A DNA stretch of 64,000 bases from Ahrensia marina (GCF_001293565.1 NZ_JXMU01000007.1:62001-126000), one strand, 5' to 3'; shown: positions 43,734-55,048, counted from the stretch's first letter. Program-made: numbers and translations. The notes: a model not told the origin generated them from the sequence alone.

Positions 43734-44216
43734 CTAAGTCGTGATATTGTAACCGGCAAGCTCTGCTAGATGGAGCCGGTTCGCTGCAAACTGCGCAAAG
43801 CGCAGAGTTATAGCTTTGCGCCGTGCCGCGTTTAGTTTTTGAAGAGGGCAATCTTCAATAATTGCGGCACCAAGTGAATCAGCAAGGATGAAACCGGCCT
43901 CATCAGGAAATAATGACTGAGGCACATCGTCGAGCGTCGCAAAGAAGAGCTGGTCACAATAATCATAATAATCAGGCCATTTATGATCCGACCTTATATC
44001 TTCAACCGACGACTTGATCTCGATAATCCATATAGTGCCGTCTTTGAAAATGGCGGTTAAGTCTGCACGACGGCCACTGGCCAGAGTCAGTTCCGGTACA
44101 TGTGCTGCTCCCATTTGAGTGAGTAACGTTTGTACGCCGCGCCGTACGGCAAGTGCGCGATTGGATTGTCGGCCGTCAATAAGCGGGTTTTTGTCATAAG
44201 GAGAAATTATTGGCAT
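43734..44216 (-). CDS. mmcB: MmcB-family DNA-repair nuclease
   Basis: A 160-residue protein of the MmcB family, a PD-(D/E)xK-type putative endonuclease known in Caulobacter as part of a DNA-damage response. The core is G-R-R-A-D-L-T-A-I-F, then I-W-I-I-E-I-K-S-S, giving the D...E-x-K catalytic triad, followed by D-H-K-W-P-D-Y-Y-D-Y-C-D. No accessory domains. Convergent with actR (4 bases apart) and divergent from the L,D-transpeptidase gene. Confidence 0.88.
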   Translation of the reverse strand: MPIISPYDKNPLIDGRQSNRALAVRRGVQTLLTQMGAAHVPELTLASGRRADLTAIFKDGTIWIIEIKSSVEDIRSDHKWPDYYDYCDQLFFATLDDVPQSLFPDEAGFILADSLGAAIIEDCPLQKLNAARRKAITLRFAQFAANRLHLAELAGYNITT

Positions 44217-44371
44217 GTAAGTTCTTGTTTTTTCTTATAAGATGGTCATTCCGCAAAATTTGTCGGTAACTTAACGTAAATGTGGCTATTGCAAGGCAAG
44301 TATTAAATGACGTAACACTACGTTAACCAAGAGTCAGGCATTTGTAGGATAGGAAATCCACGGGGAACATT

Positions 44372-44992
44372 ATGCGGTCTAACAAGAAACTTCTACTCGC
44401 AACGTTGATCGGTGCTTTAGCGCTTTCAGGTTGCTCCACTATTTCAAATTCTACTTTATTTGCAAATGCTTACGCGTCAAAATCTGATGGTGCTTACCGT
44501 TTGCCTGCCATTCCGGTGTCGAAAGTTGCGCGGGAATTTCGACGTCAGGAAGTCGATTATACCGGTAAGGAAAAGGTTGGCACAATCATTGTTGATACTA
44601 AGGCGCGTCATCTTTTCCTTGTTCAGCCAAATGGAAAAGCGATTCGTTATGGAATTGGCGTAGGCCGCGAAGGCTTCGAATGGTCGGGTACTGCCAAGGT
44701 TGGTTGGAAGCGTGAATGGCCTGTTTGGACTCCGCCTGCAGCAATGATTAGACGTCAGCCTGAGCTTGCAAAACACCGTGGCGGCATGAAGCCAGGCCTT
44801 ACAAACCCGCTTGGTGCGCGCGCTCTTTATTTGACAAGAGGCGGCGGTGATACGGGCTATCGTCTTCACGGCACGCCTGAGTGGTGGTCAATTGGCAAAG
44901 CTATGTCATCAGGCTGCATTCGCTTGATGAATCAGGATATTGTTGATCTTTATGATCGGGCAAAGCCGGGCGCGAAAGTCATCGTTCGCTAA
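44372..44992 (+). CDS. L,D-transpeptidase (YkuD domain) lipoprotein
   Basis: A 206-residue envelope protein with a lipobox L-S-G-C (C21), so it is probably lipid-anchored. The YkuD domain (about 68-206) carries H166 in L-H-G-T-P and the catalytic C182 in S-S-G-C-I-R-L. Such enzymes form 3-3 peptidoglycan cross-links or attach proteins to the wall. It is monocistronic and ends at a bidirectional terminator shared with the convergent nfuA-like gene. Confidence 0.93.
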   Translation: MRSNKKLLLATLIGALALSGCSTISNSTLFANAYASKSDGAYRLPAIPVSKVAREFRRQEVDYTGKEKVGTIIVDTKARHLFLVQPNGKAIRYGIGVGREGFEWSGTAKVGWKREWPVWTPPAAMIRRQPELAKHRGGMKPGLTNPLGARALYLTRGGGDTGYRLHGTPEWWSIGKAMSSGCIRLMNQDIVDLYDRAKPGAKVIVR

Positions 44993-45014
44993 GCGTTAAA
45001 TTATCTGAAGAAAT

Positions 45015-45051
45015 AAAAAGGCCGGTCTGCAGCAATGCGACCGGCCTTTTT
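45015..45051. terminator. Bidirectional rho-independent terminator
   Basis: A 13-bp palindromic stem (45015-45027 with 45039-45051) with AAAAA on one side and TTTTT on the other and a GC-rich core GGCCGGTC/GACCGGCC. It serves both the L,D-transpeptidase gene and the convergent NifU-domain gene. Confidence 0.92.
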
Positions 45052-45064
45052 GTTGGTGATGCGG

Positions 45065-45637
45065 TTAAACAGGTTCAACCTGTTGCACTTCAGGAATGAA
45101 GTGGTGCAGCAAATTTTGAATGCCGTGTTTTAAAGTGGCCGTAGATGAAGGACATCCGGCGCAGGCGCCTTTCATGTGTAAGAAAACAGTGCCTTCTTTA
45201 TAACCACGGAAAGTAATGTCTCCACCATCCTGCGCAACAGCAGGACGCACACGCGTTTCAAGCAATTCCTTAATGGTTTCCACGATGCTTTCATCGCCCT
45301 CATCAAAGAATTCTTCTTGCGGTAGGTCGTCGAAATCTCCTGAATTGCCGGCGGCCATGACAGGTTGGCCCGCCATGAAGTGTTCCATGATGGCAGCAAG
45401 AATAGCAGGCTTTAAATGTGCCCAGTCAAGCGCATCTTCTTTTGTTACGGTCACAAAATCATAACCGAAAAAGACACCGGTTACGCCGTTAACAGCGAAA
45501 AGCTTGGCAGCCAACGGTGATTTTCCAGCGGCAGTATCAGCATCGCGAAAATCTGCAGTGCCTGCATCCATGACCACTTGGCCCGGCAAGAATTTCAGTG
45601 TCGCCGGATTTGGCGTGGCTTCTGTTTGAATAAACAT
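45065..45637 (-). CDS. NifU-domain iron-sulfur carrier (Nfu type)
   Basis: A 190-residue protein: N-terminal Nfu_N domain (T-E-A-T-P-N-P-A-T-L-K-F, 5-90) and C-terminal NifU domain with C159-A-G-C162 that carries a 4Fe-4S cluster at a dimer interface. It delivers clusters to target enzymes. The ATG at 45637 has GGAGC 7 bases upstream, which rules out the TTG four codons earlier. Same strand as trpS, 132 bases after it, and ends at the shared terminator. Confidence 0.93.
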   Translation of the reverse strand: MFIQTEATPNPATLKFLPGQVVMDAGTADFRDADTAAGKSPLAAKLFAVNGVTGVFFGYDFVTVTKEDALDWAHLKPAILAAIMEHFMAGQPVMAAGNSGDFDDLPQEEFFDEGDESIVETIKELLETRVRPAVAQDGGDITFRGYKEGTVFLHMKGACAGCPSSTATLKHGIQNLLHHFIPEVQQVEPV

Positions 45638-45769
45638 GATCGGCTCCAATCAGCGCCAAGGCGCTATGTCGATTATCGACTTTAGAATGCTTCCAAACTA
45701 AGCATTTGGTTTGATGCATTCAAGTCAAATATCGTGCGGATCGTTCAATTATATGAATGACCTGCATGA

Positions 45770-46837
45770 TTATTTTATAAGGCCAACAATCTGGCGTACA
45801 TCTGATAGTGTTTCTGCTGCCATCGCACTGGCTCGCTCGCCGCCATTTGCCAATACCTGATCAATGTAAGACGGATCCGACATGAGGCGTCTCATTTCGC
45901 TGGTGATCGGGCTTACAATCTCAATGGCAACTTCGGCCAAATGCGGTTTGAATTCGGAGAATGCTTTGCCGCCATGATCATTTAATACCTTTTCAGGCGT
46001 TGTGTCGGTCAATGCCGCCAATATGCCAACAAGGTTTGTTGCTTCTGCGCGTCCGGCAAGACCTTCGACGTCAGATGGCAGGGGCTCTGTGTCTGTTTTG
46101 GCTTTGCGAATCTTCTTGGCAATATCATCCTCGGTGTCCGTCAAATTAATTCGGGACATATCAGACGGGTCGGACTTTGACATTTTTTTGGAGCCGTCAC
46201 GCAGGCTCATGATGCGCGTTGCCGCACCGCCGATAAGAGGCTCGGTAAGCGGGAAATATCCGTTCACCGTCTCGCGGCCCACTTGCATCTCGACACCAAG
46301 GCCAAGCTCTTTAATACGCGCGGAATAATCATTGTTGAACTTTTGCGCGATATCGCGTGTGAGTTCCAAGTGTTGTTTTTGGTCGTCGCCAACCGGCACA
46401 TGTGTCGCGCGATAGGCAAGAATGTCAGCCGCCATTAATGAGGGATAAGCAAACAGTCCAACGGATGCGTTTTCCCTGTCTTTTCCGGCTTTCTCTTTGA
46501 ATTGGGTCATGCGGTTCAACCAACCCATACGGGCAATACAATTGAAAACCCATGCAAGTTCAGCATGTTCATGAACACGGCTTTGATTAAACACGATATG
46601 TTTTTTTACATCGATACCGGCAGCGATATAGGCTGCGGCAACAGAACGTGTTGCGTTCATAAGTTCTTGCGGATTTGGCGCAATTGTCAGCGCGTGAAGA
46701 TCAACCACACAGTAAATGCAGTCATGCGTATCCTGAAGCGCGACAAACTTTCGAATCGCACCCAAATAATTGCCAAGTGTAAGGTTGCCCGTTGGTTGAA
46801 CACCGGAGAACACCCGTTCTGGAATCGTATTTGTCAT
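45770..46837 (-). CDS. trpS: Tryptophanyl-tRNA synthetase
   Basis: A 355-residue class I synthetase. The HIGH-equivalent lies in [13 protein letters not shown] (16-28) and the KMSKS loop in [10 protein letters not shown]. It charges tRNA-Trp with tryptophan. Length is normal. It lies 59 bases after murJ on the same strand; the murJ-trpS neighbourhood recurs in rhizobia as I recall. Confidence 0.97.
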   Translation of the reverse strand: MTNTIPERVFSGVQPTGNLTLGNYLGAIRKFVALQDTHDCIYCVVDLHALTIAPNPQELMNATRSVAAAYIAAGIDVKKHIVFNQSRVHEHAELAWVFNCIARMGWLNRMTQFKEKAGKDRENASVGLFAYPSLMAADILAYRATHVPVGDDQKQHLELTRDIAQKFNNDYSARIKELGLGVEMQVGRETVNGYFPLTEPLIGGAATRIMSLRDGSKKMSKSDPSDMSRINLTDTEDDIAKKIRKAKTDTEPLPSDVEGLAGRAEATNLVGILAALTDTTPEKVLNDHGGKAFSEFKPHLAEVAIEIVSPITSEMRRLMSDPSYIDQVLANGGERASAMAAETLSDVRQIVGLIK

Positions 46838-46896
46838 TATAAACTACCTGGCCAAAATACATTTTTGTGCGCTTATGGCAGGGCCGATCATTTGGT

Positions 46897-48459
46897 TCAA
46901 GACCTTCTGCGTGCAAGGCTTCGTTTCAAAGCTTCCCGGTCAAGTGCATCGGTCATGATTGCCATCGGGAAATAGACGAGCATCGCGATAGCAATTAGTG
47001 CAGACAGCAAAATTACCCGAAGTAAAATCCCGGATTCTGCAAACATCACCCATCCATAATCTGCCAGAAAGTAAATGCTAATGCCCATGGCGAAGCTACA
47101 CAAACCCATCATCAAACAGCGTTTTAGTGTTTTGGGTGAGGGTTTGAAGTCATTACGCAACCACAAAGTGCCGCCAAGTAGAAGCGCTGTTGTCCATGCC
47201 GACACACTGGTCGCAAAAGCGATACCTACATGACCGTAAATTGGAAATAGCAACAGGCTTAGGCCTGCATTGATGATGAGTGAAACAAACGAAAAACGAA
47301 GCGGGGTGCGCATGTCTTCGCGTGCAAAATAGGCGGGCTGAAATACCTTGATCAAGACAAAAGATGGAAGGCCGATTGCAAATGCCGCAAGCGCTGCCGC
47401 TGTGGCCTCGGTTGTCTCAGGCGTAAATTTACCGCGCTCGAAGAGGACAGCGACAATCGGCTCCGGTACGATAGCAAGCGCAACAGAAGCCGGTAAAATC
47501 AACGCGAGCGCAAACTCAATACTTCTATTCTGAAGTTTTAACACCTCAGGTTGATCATCGGCCCGTAACGCGCGCGATAGTTCCGGCAACAGTACAACAC
47601 CAATGGCAATGCCGATAATGCCCAGCGGCAATTGATAAATCCGGTCGGCGTAGGAAAGTAGAGCTATAGCGCCGTCTTGCTGTGAGGCGATAATCTGTCC
47701 GATAACAAGATTAATCTGAATTAGCCCCCCTGTGAGGGCCGCAGGGGCGGCAAGCGTCAAAAGACGTTTTACAGAAGGTGACAAACGTGGCTTGCGCGGT
47801 TTGAAGCTGAAGCCGACTTTCTTCATGCCCAAAATCAACATGCCAAGCTGTAATACACCTGAAACAACAACACCTGCGGCAAGGCCGATGCCGACACTTG
47901 GGCCGTCTAATTCGATATACAAGCTTGCGACCAACACCGCGATCAGTGTGATGTTTAGCAAAACTGGTGCAATTGCAGCGATAAAATAATCCCGCAGCGA
48001 GTTTAGAATACCAGACAGCATCGCCATGAGGGACATGGCAATGAGGTAAGGAAACATGATGCGTGCAAGCTGTGTCGTCAGTTCAAACTTGTCTGGTGTA
48101 TCGGCAAAGGCAGGCGCAATAATCGTTGCCACCAGAAACGGCATAAAGGCGACAGCAAGCACAGTAAGCACAAGCAAAATAAGAAAGAGTACCGAAAACA
48201 CTTCACCGGCAAATTTAGCAGCACTGTCTTTGCCGCTGCCTTCCAGCTCTTTTGCAAACAATGGTACGAAGGCTGAGTTAAACGCACCTTCGGCAAAGAG
48301 CCTGCGAAACAGATTTGGAAATCTGAAAGCGGCATAGAACGCATCTGCTACTGGGCCTGCGCCCAGAACGGAGGCAATCAAAGCCTCCCGCACAAATCCG
48401 AGCACACGGCTGGCAGAGGTTGCTCCGCCAACGCTGGCAAACTTGCGGATCAAACTCAT
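46897..48459 (-). CDS. murJ: Lipid II flippase MurJ (MviN)
   Basis: A 520-residue inner-membrane protein with about 14 hydrophobic segments. The MOP-superfamily pattern is visible at the N-terminus (S-R-V-L-G-F-V-R-E, then D-A-F-Y-A-A-F-R-F-P-N-L-F-R-R-L-F-A-E-G) including the charged residues of the central cavity. It flips lipid II for peptidoglycan synthesis. It begins 3 bases after the glnD stop, so it is cotranscribed with glnD. Confidence 0.96.
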   Translation of the reverse strand: MSLIRKFASVGGATSASRVLGFVREALIASVLGAGPVADAFYAAFRFPNLFRRLFAEGAFNSAFVPLFAKELEGSGKDSAAKFAGEVFSVLFLILLVLTVLAVAFMPFLVATIIAPAFADTPDKFELTTQLARIMFPYLIAMSLMAMLSGILNSLRDYFIAAIAPVLLNITLIAVLVASLYIELDGPSVGIGLAAGVVVSGVLQLGMLILGMKKVGFSFKPRKPRLSPSVKRLLTLAAPAALTGGLIQINLVIGQIIASQQDGAIALLSYADRIYQLPLGIIGIAIGVVLLPELSRALRADDQPEVLKLQNRSIEFALALILPASVALAIVPEPIVAVLFERGKFTPETTEATAAALAAFAIGLPSFVLIKVFQPAYFAREDMRTPLRFSFVSLIINAGLSLLLFPIYGHVGIAFATSVSAWTTALLLGGTLWLRNDFKPSPKTLKRCLMMGLCSFAMGISIYFLADYGWVMFAESGILLRVILLSALIAIAMLVYFPMAIMTDALDREALKRSLARRRS

Positions 48460-48462
48460 GCG

Positions 48463-51276
48463 CTAGGCATCCTTCGTCTCTTTTTTAATGATGGCTGCAG
48501 CCGGTTGAGGTGGCATTAGTTTCTGGCGGAGTTGCTTCTTAATGCGTGTTTGTCGTGCAGTGTCGACAATTTTATGGCCGATCAAATCTGTCACATAAAA
48601 ACTATCAATAACCTTCTCTCCGAAGGTTGTAATATGTGCGGAACGAATATCGAGTTTGAGGTCCGACAAGGCTTCACAAAGCTCTGATAGGAGGGCTGGC
48701 CGGTCTAGTCCTTCAACCTGAACAACCGAGAACCTGTTGGATAATGTGTTGTCGATTGTCACGACCGGTTCAATGACAAATGCTTTTGGTGTCCGCCCAG
48801 AACGTGGCCGCTTTGCCTGAACTTCCGGCAGATAACTCTTTCCGGACAGGACGTCTTCGATAAGTTTGCCAATGCGTCTTGCCCGGCGCAATTCGTCCTC
48901 ATCGGCATCAAACTCACGCTCGAGCAAGATAGTGTCCAGCGCACGGCCGTCGCCGGTTGTAAAAATATGCGCGCCGTCAATTGAAGCACCCGCACTCGAA
49001 CATGCCGCTGCAATAACTGCCAACAGGCGGGGATGGTCCTGTGCGAGGATCGTAATTTCAGTAATGGCTTGAAACGCATCCGTCTTCACCATCGTATCGA
49101 GTGGACGCCCTGCTATGTCGGCATCTCTTACAAAATGGGCATGGCGAATCTGATCTTTTAGTGAGACTGTGAGAATGTAATTGTCATAGTGCAGATTGGT
49201 GTATTTCGCGCGGTCGGCCTCATCCCATTCATCAAGCGCTTCAAAAAGCCGCTCGCGTTCGTTTTCTGCCCGGCTTTGGCGGTTGGTTTCTGAAAAGCCT
49301 CCTGTAATCCAAAGCTCTGCTTCTTGATAAAGGGTGCGCAATAATTGGCCTTTCCAGCCGTTCCATACGCCCGGCCCAACGGCGCGGATATCGCAAACTG
49401 TGAGCACTAATAGCAATTTCAGGCGGCGCATTGTGTGCACCGTTGCCGAAAAATCTTCGATTGTTTTCCGGTCTGAGAGATCACGCGATTGAGCAACCAT
49501 GCTCATTGTCAGATGCTCTTGGATGAGCCATGCAATGAGTGCCGTATCTTCTTTTGAAAATCCAAGGCGCGGACATAGTTTGCGGGCAACCTCTGCGCCG
49601 GCAATCGAGTGGTCTTGCGGCCTGCCTTTGGCGATATCATGCAGCAGCAATGTGATGTACAGGATTTTGCGCTCATGCTTCATGGACGGCAGCAGCTCGG
49701 AAGTGAGCGGATGCTCCTTGGCAATTTCGCCGCTTTCAATGCGTTGAAGAACACCGACCGTGCGGATAAGATGTTCGTCGACTGTGTAGTGATGATACAT
49801 GTTGAACTGCATCATGGCGACAACTTTGCCGAATTCACGTAGGAACCGTCCAAGAACACCGGCCTCGTTCATACGCCTCAGATTGAGTTCGGGATTATTT
49901 CCGGACGTCAAAATATTCATGAACAATTTGTTGGCGTTCACATCCTGACGCAATTTGCGGTCAATCAGTTTGAGCGACTTGCGGATCAACTGCATCGCTT
50001 GCGGGTGGTATTCCAGACTGTAACGATCCGCCAGATGGAAGATGCGTATCAGATTAACCGGATCGTTTTTGAAAACATCCGCATTGGCGACATTGATGCG
50101 TTGATTGTCGATAACAAAATCGTTGATCCCAGCAATTTTCCTGACGCTGCGCGAAAATGGCAATGTCTGGAAAAATTTGGTCAAAGAAGGCGCTTGTTTC
50201 AAATCCTGCTCTTCAAGTGCGGAGCAGAAGATACGCGTGAGATCGCCAACGTCTTTTGCGATAAGGAAATAATGCTTCATGAAGCGCTCCACATCCTGCA
50301 AGCCGGGATGCGATTGATAGCTCATGCGCGCGGCCAGCTCACGTTGGACATCAAATGAAAGGCGCTCTTCGGCTTTGCCGGTTAAAAAATGCAAATGGCA
50401 GCGCACCGCCCATAAAAAATCTTCACACTTAACAAAGAGATTAAACTCCGAGCGCGTGAAGACACCCTTTTTGATCAATTCTTTCCGGCGCAAAACCTGA
50501 TATTGAAACTTGCCGATCCAGAACAATGTCTGCAGGTCGCGAAGCCCGCCTTTACCGTCTTTGACGTTGGGTTCCACCACATAGCGGGTTTCCCCCATTC
50601 TTTTGTGGCGGTCATCACGCTCCTGCAATTTGGCTTGCGTGAACTGTGAACCAATTTTTTGGACCACCTCGCTTTGATAGGCTTCAACAAGTTCTTCAAA
50701 AAGATCCCTGTTGCCGGTCAGATAGCGCACTTCAAGTATGGATGTGCAAATTGTCGTATCGGTTTTTGAAAGTTTGATACATTCATCAACCGTGCGTGTG
50801 GCATGGCCAACTTTAAGCCCCAAGTCCCACAGCATATAAAGAATATATTCTGCAATCTGTTCGCCGAGCGGCGTTTGCTTGTATGGTAGTATGAAAAGCA
50901 AGTCGACATCGGAGCCCGGAGCAAGCGTGCCCCGGCCATATCCGCCAACTGCTGTCAGTGTAAGTTTTTCGGCGTTTGACAGCTTTTCGGCCTGAAAAAC
51001 ATGGGCAAGTGCAAAATTATATGTCGCACAGATGATTTGATCTTGCAGATGGGAAAGACGCGCCGCGCAGCCGCGTCCGAGCCCATCTTCATAGAGCATT
51101 TCTTCAGCACGGTCGCGGCCCTGCTGCATAACTTTTTTCAAATGAGCTAAAACTTTGCCACGGACTTCTGTGCTGTTGCCGGAGCCCCCATTGTCGGATG
51201 CAAATCCGTCAAGCGCTTTTGCTAAAGCTGCTGGGTTAACAATCTCGTCAAGTTTTAAATCCGTTTTTTTTGCCAA
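48463..51276 (-). CDS. glnD: PII uridylyltransferase / uridylyl-removing enzyme
   Basis: A 937-residue nitrogen sensor that adds or removes UMP on PII proteins in response to glutamine. Domains in order: nucleotidyltransferase (G-S-D-V-D-L-L-F, about 117-124), GlnD_UR, HD phosphohydrolase (L-L-L-H-D-I-A-K-G-R, then D-H-S), and two C-terminal ACT domains (V-E-G-L-D-R-P-A-L-L-S-E-L near the end). Both catalytic centres look intact. It starts 6 bases after the mutS stop and is followed by murJ. Confidence 0.97.
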   Translation of the reverse strand: MAKKTDLKLDEIVNPAALAKALDGFASDNGGSGNSTEVRGKVLAHLKKVMQQGRDRAEEMLYEDGLGRGCAARLSHLQDQIICATYNFALAHVFQAEKLSNAEKLTLTAVGGYGRGTLAPGSDVDLLFILPYKQTPLGEQIAEYILYMLWDLGLKVGHATRTVDECIKLSKTDTTICTSILEVRYLTGNRDLFEELVEAYQSEVVQKIGSQFTQAKLQERDDRHKRMGETRYVVEPNVKDGKGGLRDLQTLFWIGKFQYQVLRRKELIKKGVFTRSEFNLFVKCEDFLWAVRCHLHFLTGKAEERLSFDVQRELAARMSYQSHPGLQDVERFMKHYFLIAKDVGDLTRIFCSALEEQDLKQAPSLTKFFQTLPFSRSVRKIAGINDFVIDNQRINVANADVFKNDPVNLIRIFHLADRYSLEYHPQAMQLIRKSLKLIDRKLRQDVNANKLFMNILTSGNNPELNLRRMNEAGVLGRFLREFGKVVAMMQFNMYHHYTVDEHLIRTVGVLQRIESGEIAKEHPLTSELLPSMKHERKILYITLLLHDIAKGRPQDHSIAGAEVARKLCPRLGFSKEDTALIAWLIQEHLTMSMVAQSRDLSDRKTIEDFSATVHTMRRLKLLLVLTVCDIRAVGPGVWNGWKGQLLRTLYQEAELWITGGFSETNRQSRAENERERLFEALDEWDEADRAKYTNLHYDNYILTVSLKDQIRHAHFVRDADIAGRPLDTMVKTDAFQAITEITILAQDHPRLLAVIAAACSSAGASIDGAHIFTTGDGRALDTILLEREFDADEDELRRARRIGKLIEDVLSGKSYLPEVQAKRPRSGRTPKAFVIEPVVTIDNTLSNRFSVVQVEGLDRPALLSELCEALSDLKLDIRSAHITTFGEKVIDSFYVTDLIGHKIVDTARQTRIKKQLRQKLMPPQPAAAIIKKETKDA

Positions 51277-51282
51277 CAGGCG

Positions 51283-54036
51283 CTATCCTTTTTCAGTAGC
51301 AATTGATTTGAGCTTATATAGCGCTTCCATGGCTTGCATAGGGGTCATTTCATCCGGTGTCATGCCCTCGAGCGCGGTGTTGAGTGCATTTTTGGATGAA
51401 TGCTGCTGGGATGATTGGCTTCTGTTCTCGGCAGCGCGCGCAATCTCTGTCGAAAATAAAGGCAAATCATCAATCAAGGTTGCTGCCTTACTTTCGCGTC
51501 CCTGTGTCTCCAATTCTTCCAGCACATTCTTGGCACGGCAAACAACGGCGTCAGGCAAGCCTGCAAGTCTTGCCACTTGTACGCCGTAGGAGCGGTCTGC
51601 TGCCCCATGAATGACTTCATGCAAGAAGATCACATCACCGTTCCACTCTTTGACCTTTATTGTCACATTCGCGAGGCGGTTATGTCGTTCACTCAGAGCG
51701 GTCAATTCATGAAAATGAGTTGCAAAAAGCGTCCGGCACTTATTTTGTTCGTGTAGATATTCAATGGTTGCCCAGGCAATGGACAGCCCATCAAATGTCG
51801 CTGTACCACGGCCGATTTCATCCAGAATAACCAGTGAGTTTGGCCCTGCCTGATTGAGGATGGCAGCCGTTTCCACCATCTCGACCATAAAGGTCGAACG
51901 CCCGCGCGCCAGATCGTCAGAAGCGCCGACGCGGCTGAACAACCGGTCAACAGCGCCGATATGGGCTGCGCCAGCAGGAACAAAAGAGCCGATTTGCGCC
52001 ATGATGGCGATAAGTGCGTTCTGGCGCAGAAAGGTCGATTTACCACCCATGTTAGGGCCGGTAAGAACCCAAATCGCGCCGTGCTCATTGTCACCGTCTG
52101 CACGGGGCGACAAATCGCAATCATTGGCTACAAAGGGAGCGCTCGCTTGTTTCCGCAAGGCTTGCTCCACAACGGGATGCCTGCCAGCCGTGATGTTGAA
52201 CGCGCGGCTATCATCTACGATCGGCCGGCAATAGCCTTGTCCGCCTGCAAGCTCGGCAAGAGCGATTGTAACATCCAGCACAGAGGCTGCCTGTGCACAA
52301 GCGCGTAAACCATCGGCTTGAGCAACGGCCGTATCGCGCAATTCATCAAAGATACCGATTTCAATTGCCAGCGCCCGACCTGCGGCACTTGCGATTTTGC
52401 TTTCAAGGTCGGCAAGCTCGGTTGTGGTAAAACGCATGGCATTTGCAAGGCTCTGGCGGTGTATATATTTGCCTTTAGCGTCATCGGTTTGTGTTAGCGG
52501 ACCTGCATTGAGGGCCGTAACTTCGATAAAATAACCAAGCACATTATTGTGTTTGATCTTGAGTGATTTAACGCCGGTATCTTCAGCGTATTTTGATTGG
52601 AGCTCTGCAATAATACGCCGTGACTGATCGCGGAGCCCGCGCATTTCATCCAACTCAGCGTTATAACCATTGCGAACAAACCCGCCATCGCGTTTAAGCA
52701 GCGGCAGTTCTTCGCCAAGTGCACTCTCCAACAATTGGTGAACATCATCCGGAGCCATGGCCAGATTATCGGATGCGGCTTGAATTTCCTGCGGCAGCAT
52801 CTCGCAGCCCGCCAAAACATCAAAAATTGATCGTGTAACCTTCAATCCGTTTGCAATTGCTGCCAGATCACGCGGGCCCCCGCGGTTAAGAGACAGGCGC
52901 GAAATCGCACGGGGCATATCCGGCATGGATTTGAGTAATGCGTGAAGCTTTTGGCCAAGATCGTCCTCACTAAGAAAAAAGCTGACTGCATCAAGACGCT
53001 GATTGATCTCACTGCAGTCGGTGAGTGGCGCGCGCAGCCGCTCGGCTAATAATCTGGCACCGCCGCCGGTCACCGTGCGGTCTATTGCTTTGAGAAGCGA
53101 GCCGTCACGTGAACCGTTCAAGGTTCTCTCAATCTCAAGATTGAGCCTTGTTGCCGGATCAATAAAGAGCAGGGAATTTTCGCTTTCTCGTTCCGGACGT
53201 TGCAGCGAAGGCCGTTCGGCTATCTGCGTTTTTTCAATATAGGCAAGTGCACCCGCCGCCGCTGAAAGTTCAGCGCGCGAAAAATCACCAAAGCTGTCCA
53301 TTGTTTGGACATCATAAAACTTTGCAAGTTTTTGCGCTGCAGTCGCGCTGTCAAATAACACCGCCGGTTGCAAAGATACTGTCCGGCCAAATTGTTCAAA
53401 TGCGGATTTCAAAAGTTCGTCATGATAGACGGGCTCGGCGACAACAATTTCTTTCGGGCCGATACGCATTAAGTCAGGTAGCAGCCGCTTTGCATCGGAT
53501 TCCATCAGTCTGAACTGGCCGGTTGTAATATCGATCCACGCAAGCGCAAGCGCATCGCCGTCCGCTTTTACGCGGCCAACTGCGACGAGGTAGGATGTAT
53601 CTGTTGGATTCAGTAATTTTTCTTCAGTGATTGTCGCTGGCGTCACAAGGCGTGTCACATCACGCCGAACAACCGACTTCGATCCACGTTTTTTAGCTTC
53701 GGCGGGATCTTCCAATTGTTCGCAGACGGCAACGCGGTAACCTTTGCCGATAAGCTTTTGCAAGTAATCATCAGCAGCGTGAACAGGGACGCCGCACATA
53801 GGAATGTCCTGATCAAGATGTTTACCGCGTTTGGTCAGTGCAATGCCAAGCGCGGCAGCAGCGATTTCTGCATCGGAAAAGAATAGCTCGTAAAAATCGC
53901 CCATGCGGTAAAACAGCAGCGAATCCGGGTTCGCAGCCTTTATTTCAAGGAATTGAGCCATCATAGGGGTGGGCGCGCTGACGGGTTTTGCCGCCTCTGG
54001 CGTTGATGTCTTTGTAGATGACGTTGGTGCACTCAT
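51283..54036 (-). CDS. mutS: DNA mismatch repair ATPase MutS
   Basis: A 917-residue MutS. The mismatch-reading F-Y-x-M-G-D-F-Y-E-L-F lies at about residues 43-54. Connector, lever and clamp domains follow, then Walker [10 protein letters not shown], Walker B L-D-E-I-G-R-G-T and T-H-F-H-E-L. ATG 54036 is chosen; the frame extends 12 residues upstream without better support. First gene of mutS-glnD-murJ, with gaps of only 6 and 3 bases. Confidence 0.97.
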   Translation of the reverse strand: MSAPTSSTKTSTPEAAKPVSAPTPMMAQFLEIKAANPDSLLFYRMGDFYELFFSDAEIAAAALGIALTKRGKHLDQDIPMCGVPVHAADDYLQKLIGKGYRVAVCEQLEDPAEAKKRGSKSVVRRDVTRLVTPATITEEKLLNPTDTSYLVAVGRVKADGDALALAWIDITTGQFRLMESDAKRLLPDLMRIGPKEIVVAEPVYHDELLKSAFEQFGRTVSLQPAVLFDSATAAQKLAKFYDVQTMDSFGDFSRAELSAAAGALAYIEKTQIAERPSLQRPERESENSLLFIDPATRLNLEIERTLNGSRDGSLLKAIDRTVTGGGARLLAERLRAPLTDCSEINQRLDAVSFFLSEDDLGQKLHALLKSMPDMPRAISRLSLNRGGPRDLAAIANGLKVTRSIFDVLAGCEMLPQEIQAASDNLAMAPDDVHQLLESALGEELPLLKRDGGFVRNGYNAELDEMRGLRDQSRRIIAELQSKYAEDTGVKSLKIKHNNVLGYFIEVTALNAGPLTQTDDAKGKYIHRQSLANAMRFTTTELADLESKIASAAGRALAIEIGIFDELRDTAVAQADGLRACAQAASVLDVTIALAELAGGQGYCRPIVDDSRAFNITAGRHPVVEQALRKQASAPFVANDCDLSPRADGDNEHGAIWVLTGPNMGGKSTFLRQNALIAIMAQIGSFVPAGAAHIGAVDRLFSRVGASDDLARGRSTFMVEMVETAAILNQAGPNSLVILDEIGRGTATFDGLSIAWATIEYLHEQNKCRTLFATHFHELTALSERHNRLANVTIKVKEWNGDVIFLHEVIHGAADRSYGVQVARLAGLPDAVVCRAKNVLEELETQGRESKAATLIDDLPLFSTEIARAAENRSQSSQQHSSKNALNTALEGMTPDEMTPMQAMEALYKLKSIATEKG

Positions 54037-54184
54037 GATGACTTGCTGACTGTTCGGTTTAAACGCGCGCAAAAGCGCCGGATATATCCGTTTATGCGTG
54101 TTTAAACGTCATCAAAACAGGGCAATTTGATGAAATCCCCTGCAAAGGTTGCAATAGAGCTGGGCTGAGTGGTGATATTATATA

Positions 54185-55048
54185 CTAAGCTGCGAACCGC
54201 TCGGCATTTTCACCGTAATAGGCTTTGTACCGGCCGGAAATGTTTTCAATCGGTAACACCACCATAACATCGATCGTGTTGAACTCATGATCAATGACTG
54301 CGCCTTCGCCGAATTTTGCGCCAAGGCGAAGATAACCTTTGATCAGAGGCGGCAGGCTGTTCAGAGCCTTTTTCATATTGATTGCCTCTTCAGGCATCAA
54401 ATCCATTGATACATGTCTGCCCGGTACCGGTGCAATGTGCCATGATGTGTCCGTGCGGGCGTGGTGATGCAAGAAACTCAAGGCCTCTGCATGTGCTGCC
54501 GGAACAGTGCCAAAAAAGGAGGCACATCCCAGCATGACATCAATTTTGTATCTTTGTGAATAGGCCCAGATACCCTGCCAAAGCAGCTCGATCGTGCGCT
54601 TGGAGCGATATTGGGGCAGAACGCATGAACGGCCAAGCTCCAGAAAGTTGCGGTCCTTGTGGCGTGTCATCAAGCTGGCAATGGCAAACTCACCAGCCGA
54701 GTAGTAGCCGCCGGCGGATTGCGCATGTTCTTTGCGCATCAAACGGTAGGTGCCGACAATCTGGTCTTCGCTTGAACCGGCAATTTCAGTGTCGAGAACG
54801 ACTAAGTGGTCACAGTGATCATCAAACAAATCCTGATCAAGGCCGGATGCCTGACAGGATGGTGACGCATGTGCGCCAAATTCGCGATAAAACACATCAT
54901 AGCGAATAGATTGCGCTTTCTCGATTTCACCGGCTGATTCGGCCAGCCTGACTTGAAGAGTACTAATTTGACCGAGCAGATTGCCCGTCGCATGTCCTTC
55001 AAATATTTGAGCTTTTTGTTCCGGCAAATTGCGTATGATCTGGTTCAT
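54185..55048 (-). CDS. olsB: L-ornithine N-alpha-acyltransferase, OlsB-type GNAT
   Basis: A 287-residue acyltransferase. The N-terminal GNAT region shows I-R-Y-D-V-F-Y-R-E-F-G-A, D-x2-C-D-H-L-V-V and F-L-E-L-G-R-S-C-V, as in OlsB, which makes lyso-ornithine lipid from ornithine and 3-hydroxyacyl-ACP. Ornithine lipids replace phospholipids under phosphate limitation. The C-terminal extension with L-I-K-G-Y-L-R-L-G-A is normal. The acyltransferase OlsA is not in the window. No Pho box is evident in the 87 bases upstream, but I looked by eye only. Confidence 0.85.
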   Translation of the reverse strand: MNQIIRNLPEQKAQIFEGHATGNLLGQISTLQVRLAESAGEIEKAQSIRYDVFYREFGAHASPSCQASGLDQDLFDDHCDHLVVLDTEIAGSSEDQIVGTYRLMRKEHAQSAGGYYSAGEFAIASLMTRHKDRNFLELGRSCVLPQYRSKRTIELLWQGIWAYSQRYKIDVMLGCASFFGTVPAAHAEALSFLHHHARTDTSWHIAPVPGRHVSMDLMPEEAINMKKALNSLPPLIKGYLRLGAKFGEGAVIDHEFNTIDVMVVLPIENISGRYKAYYGENAERFAA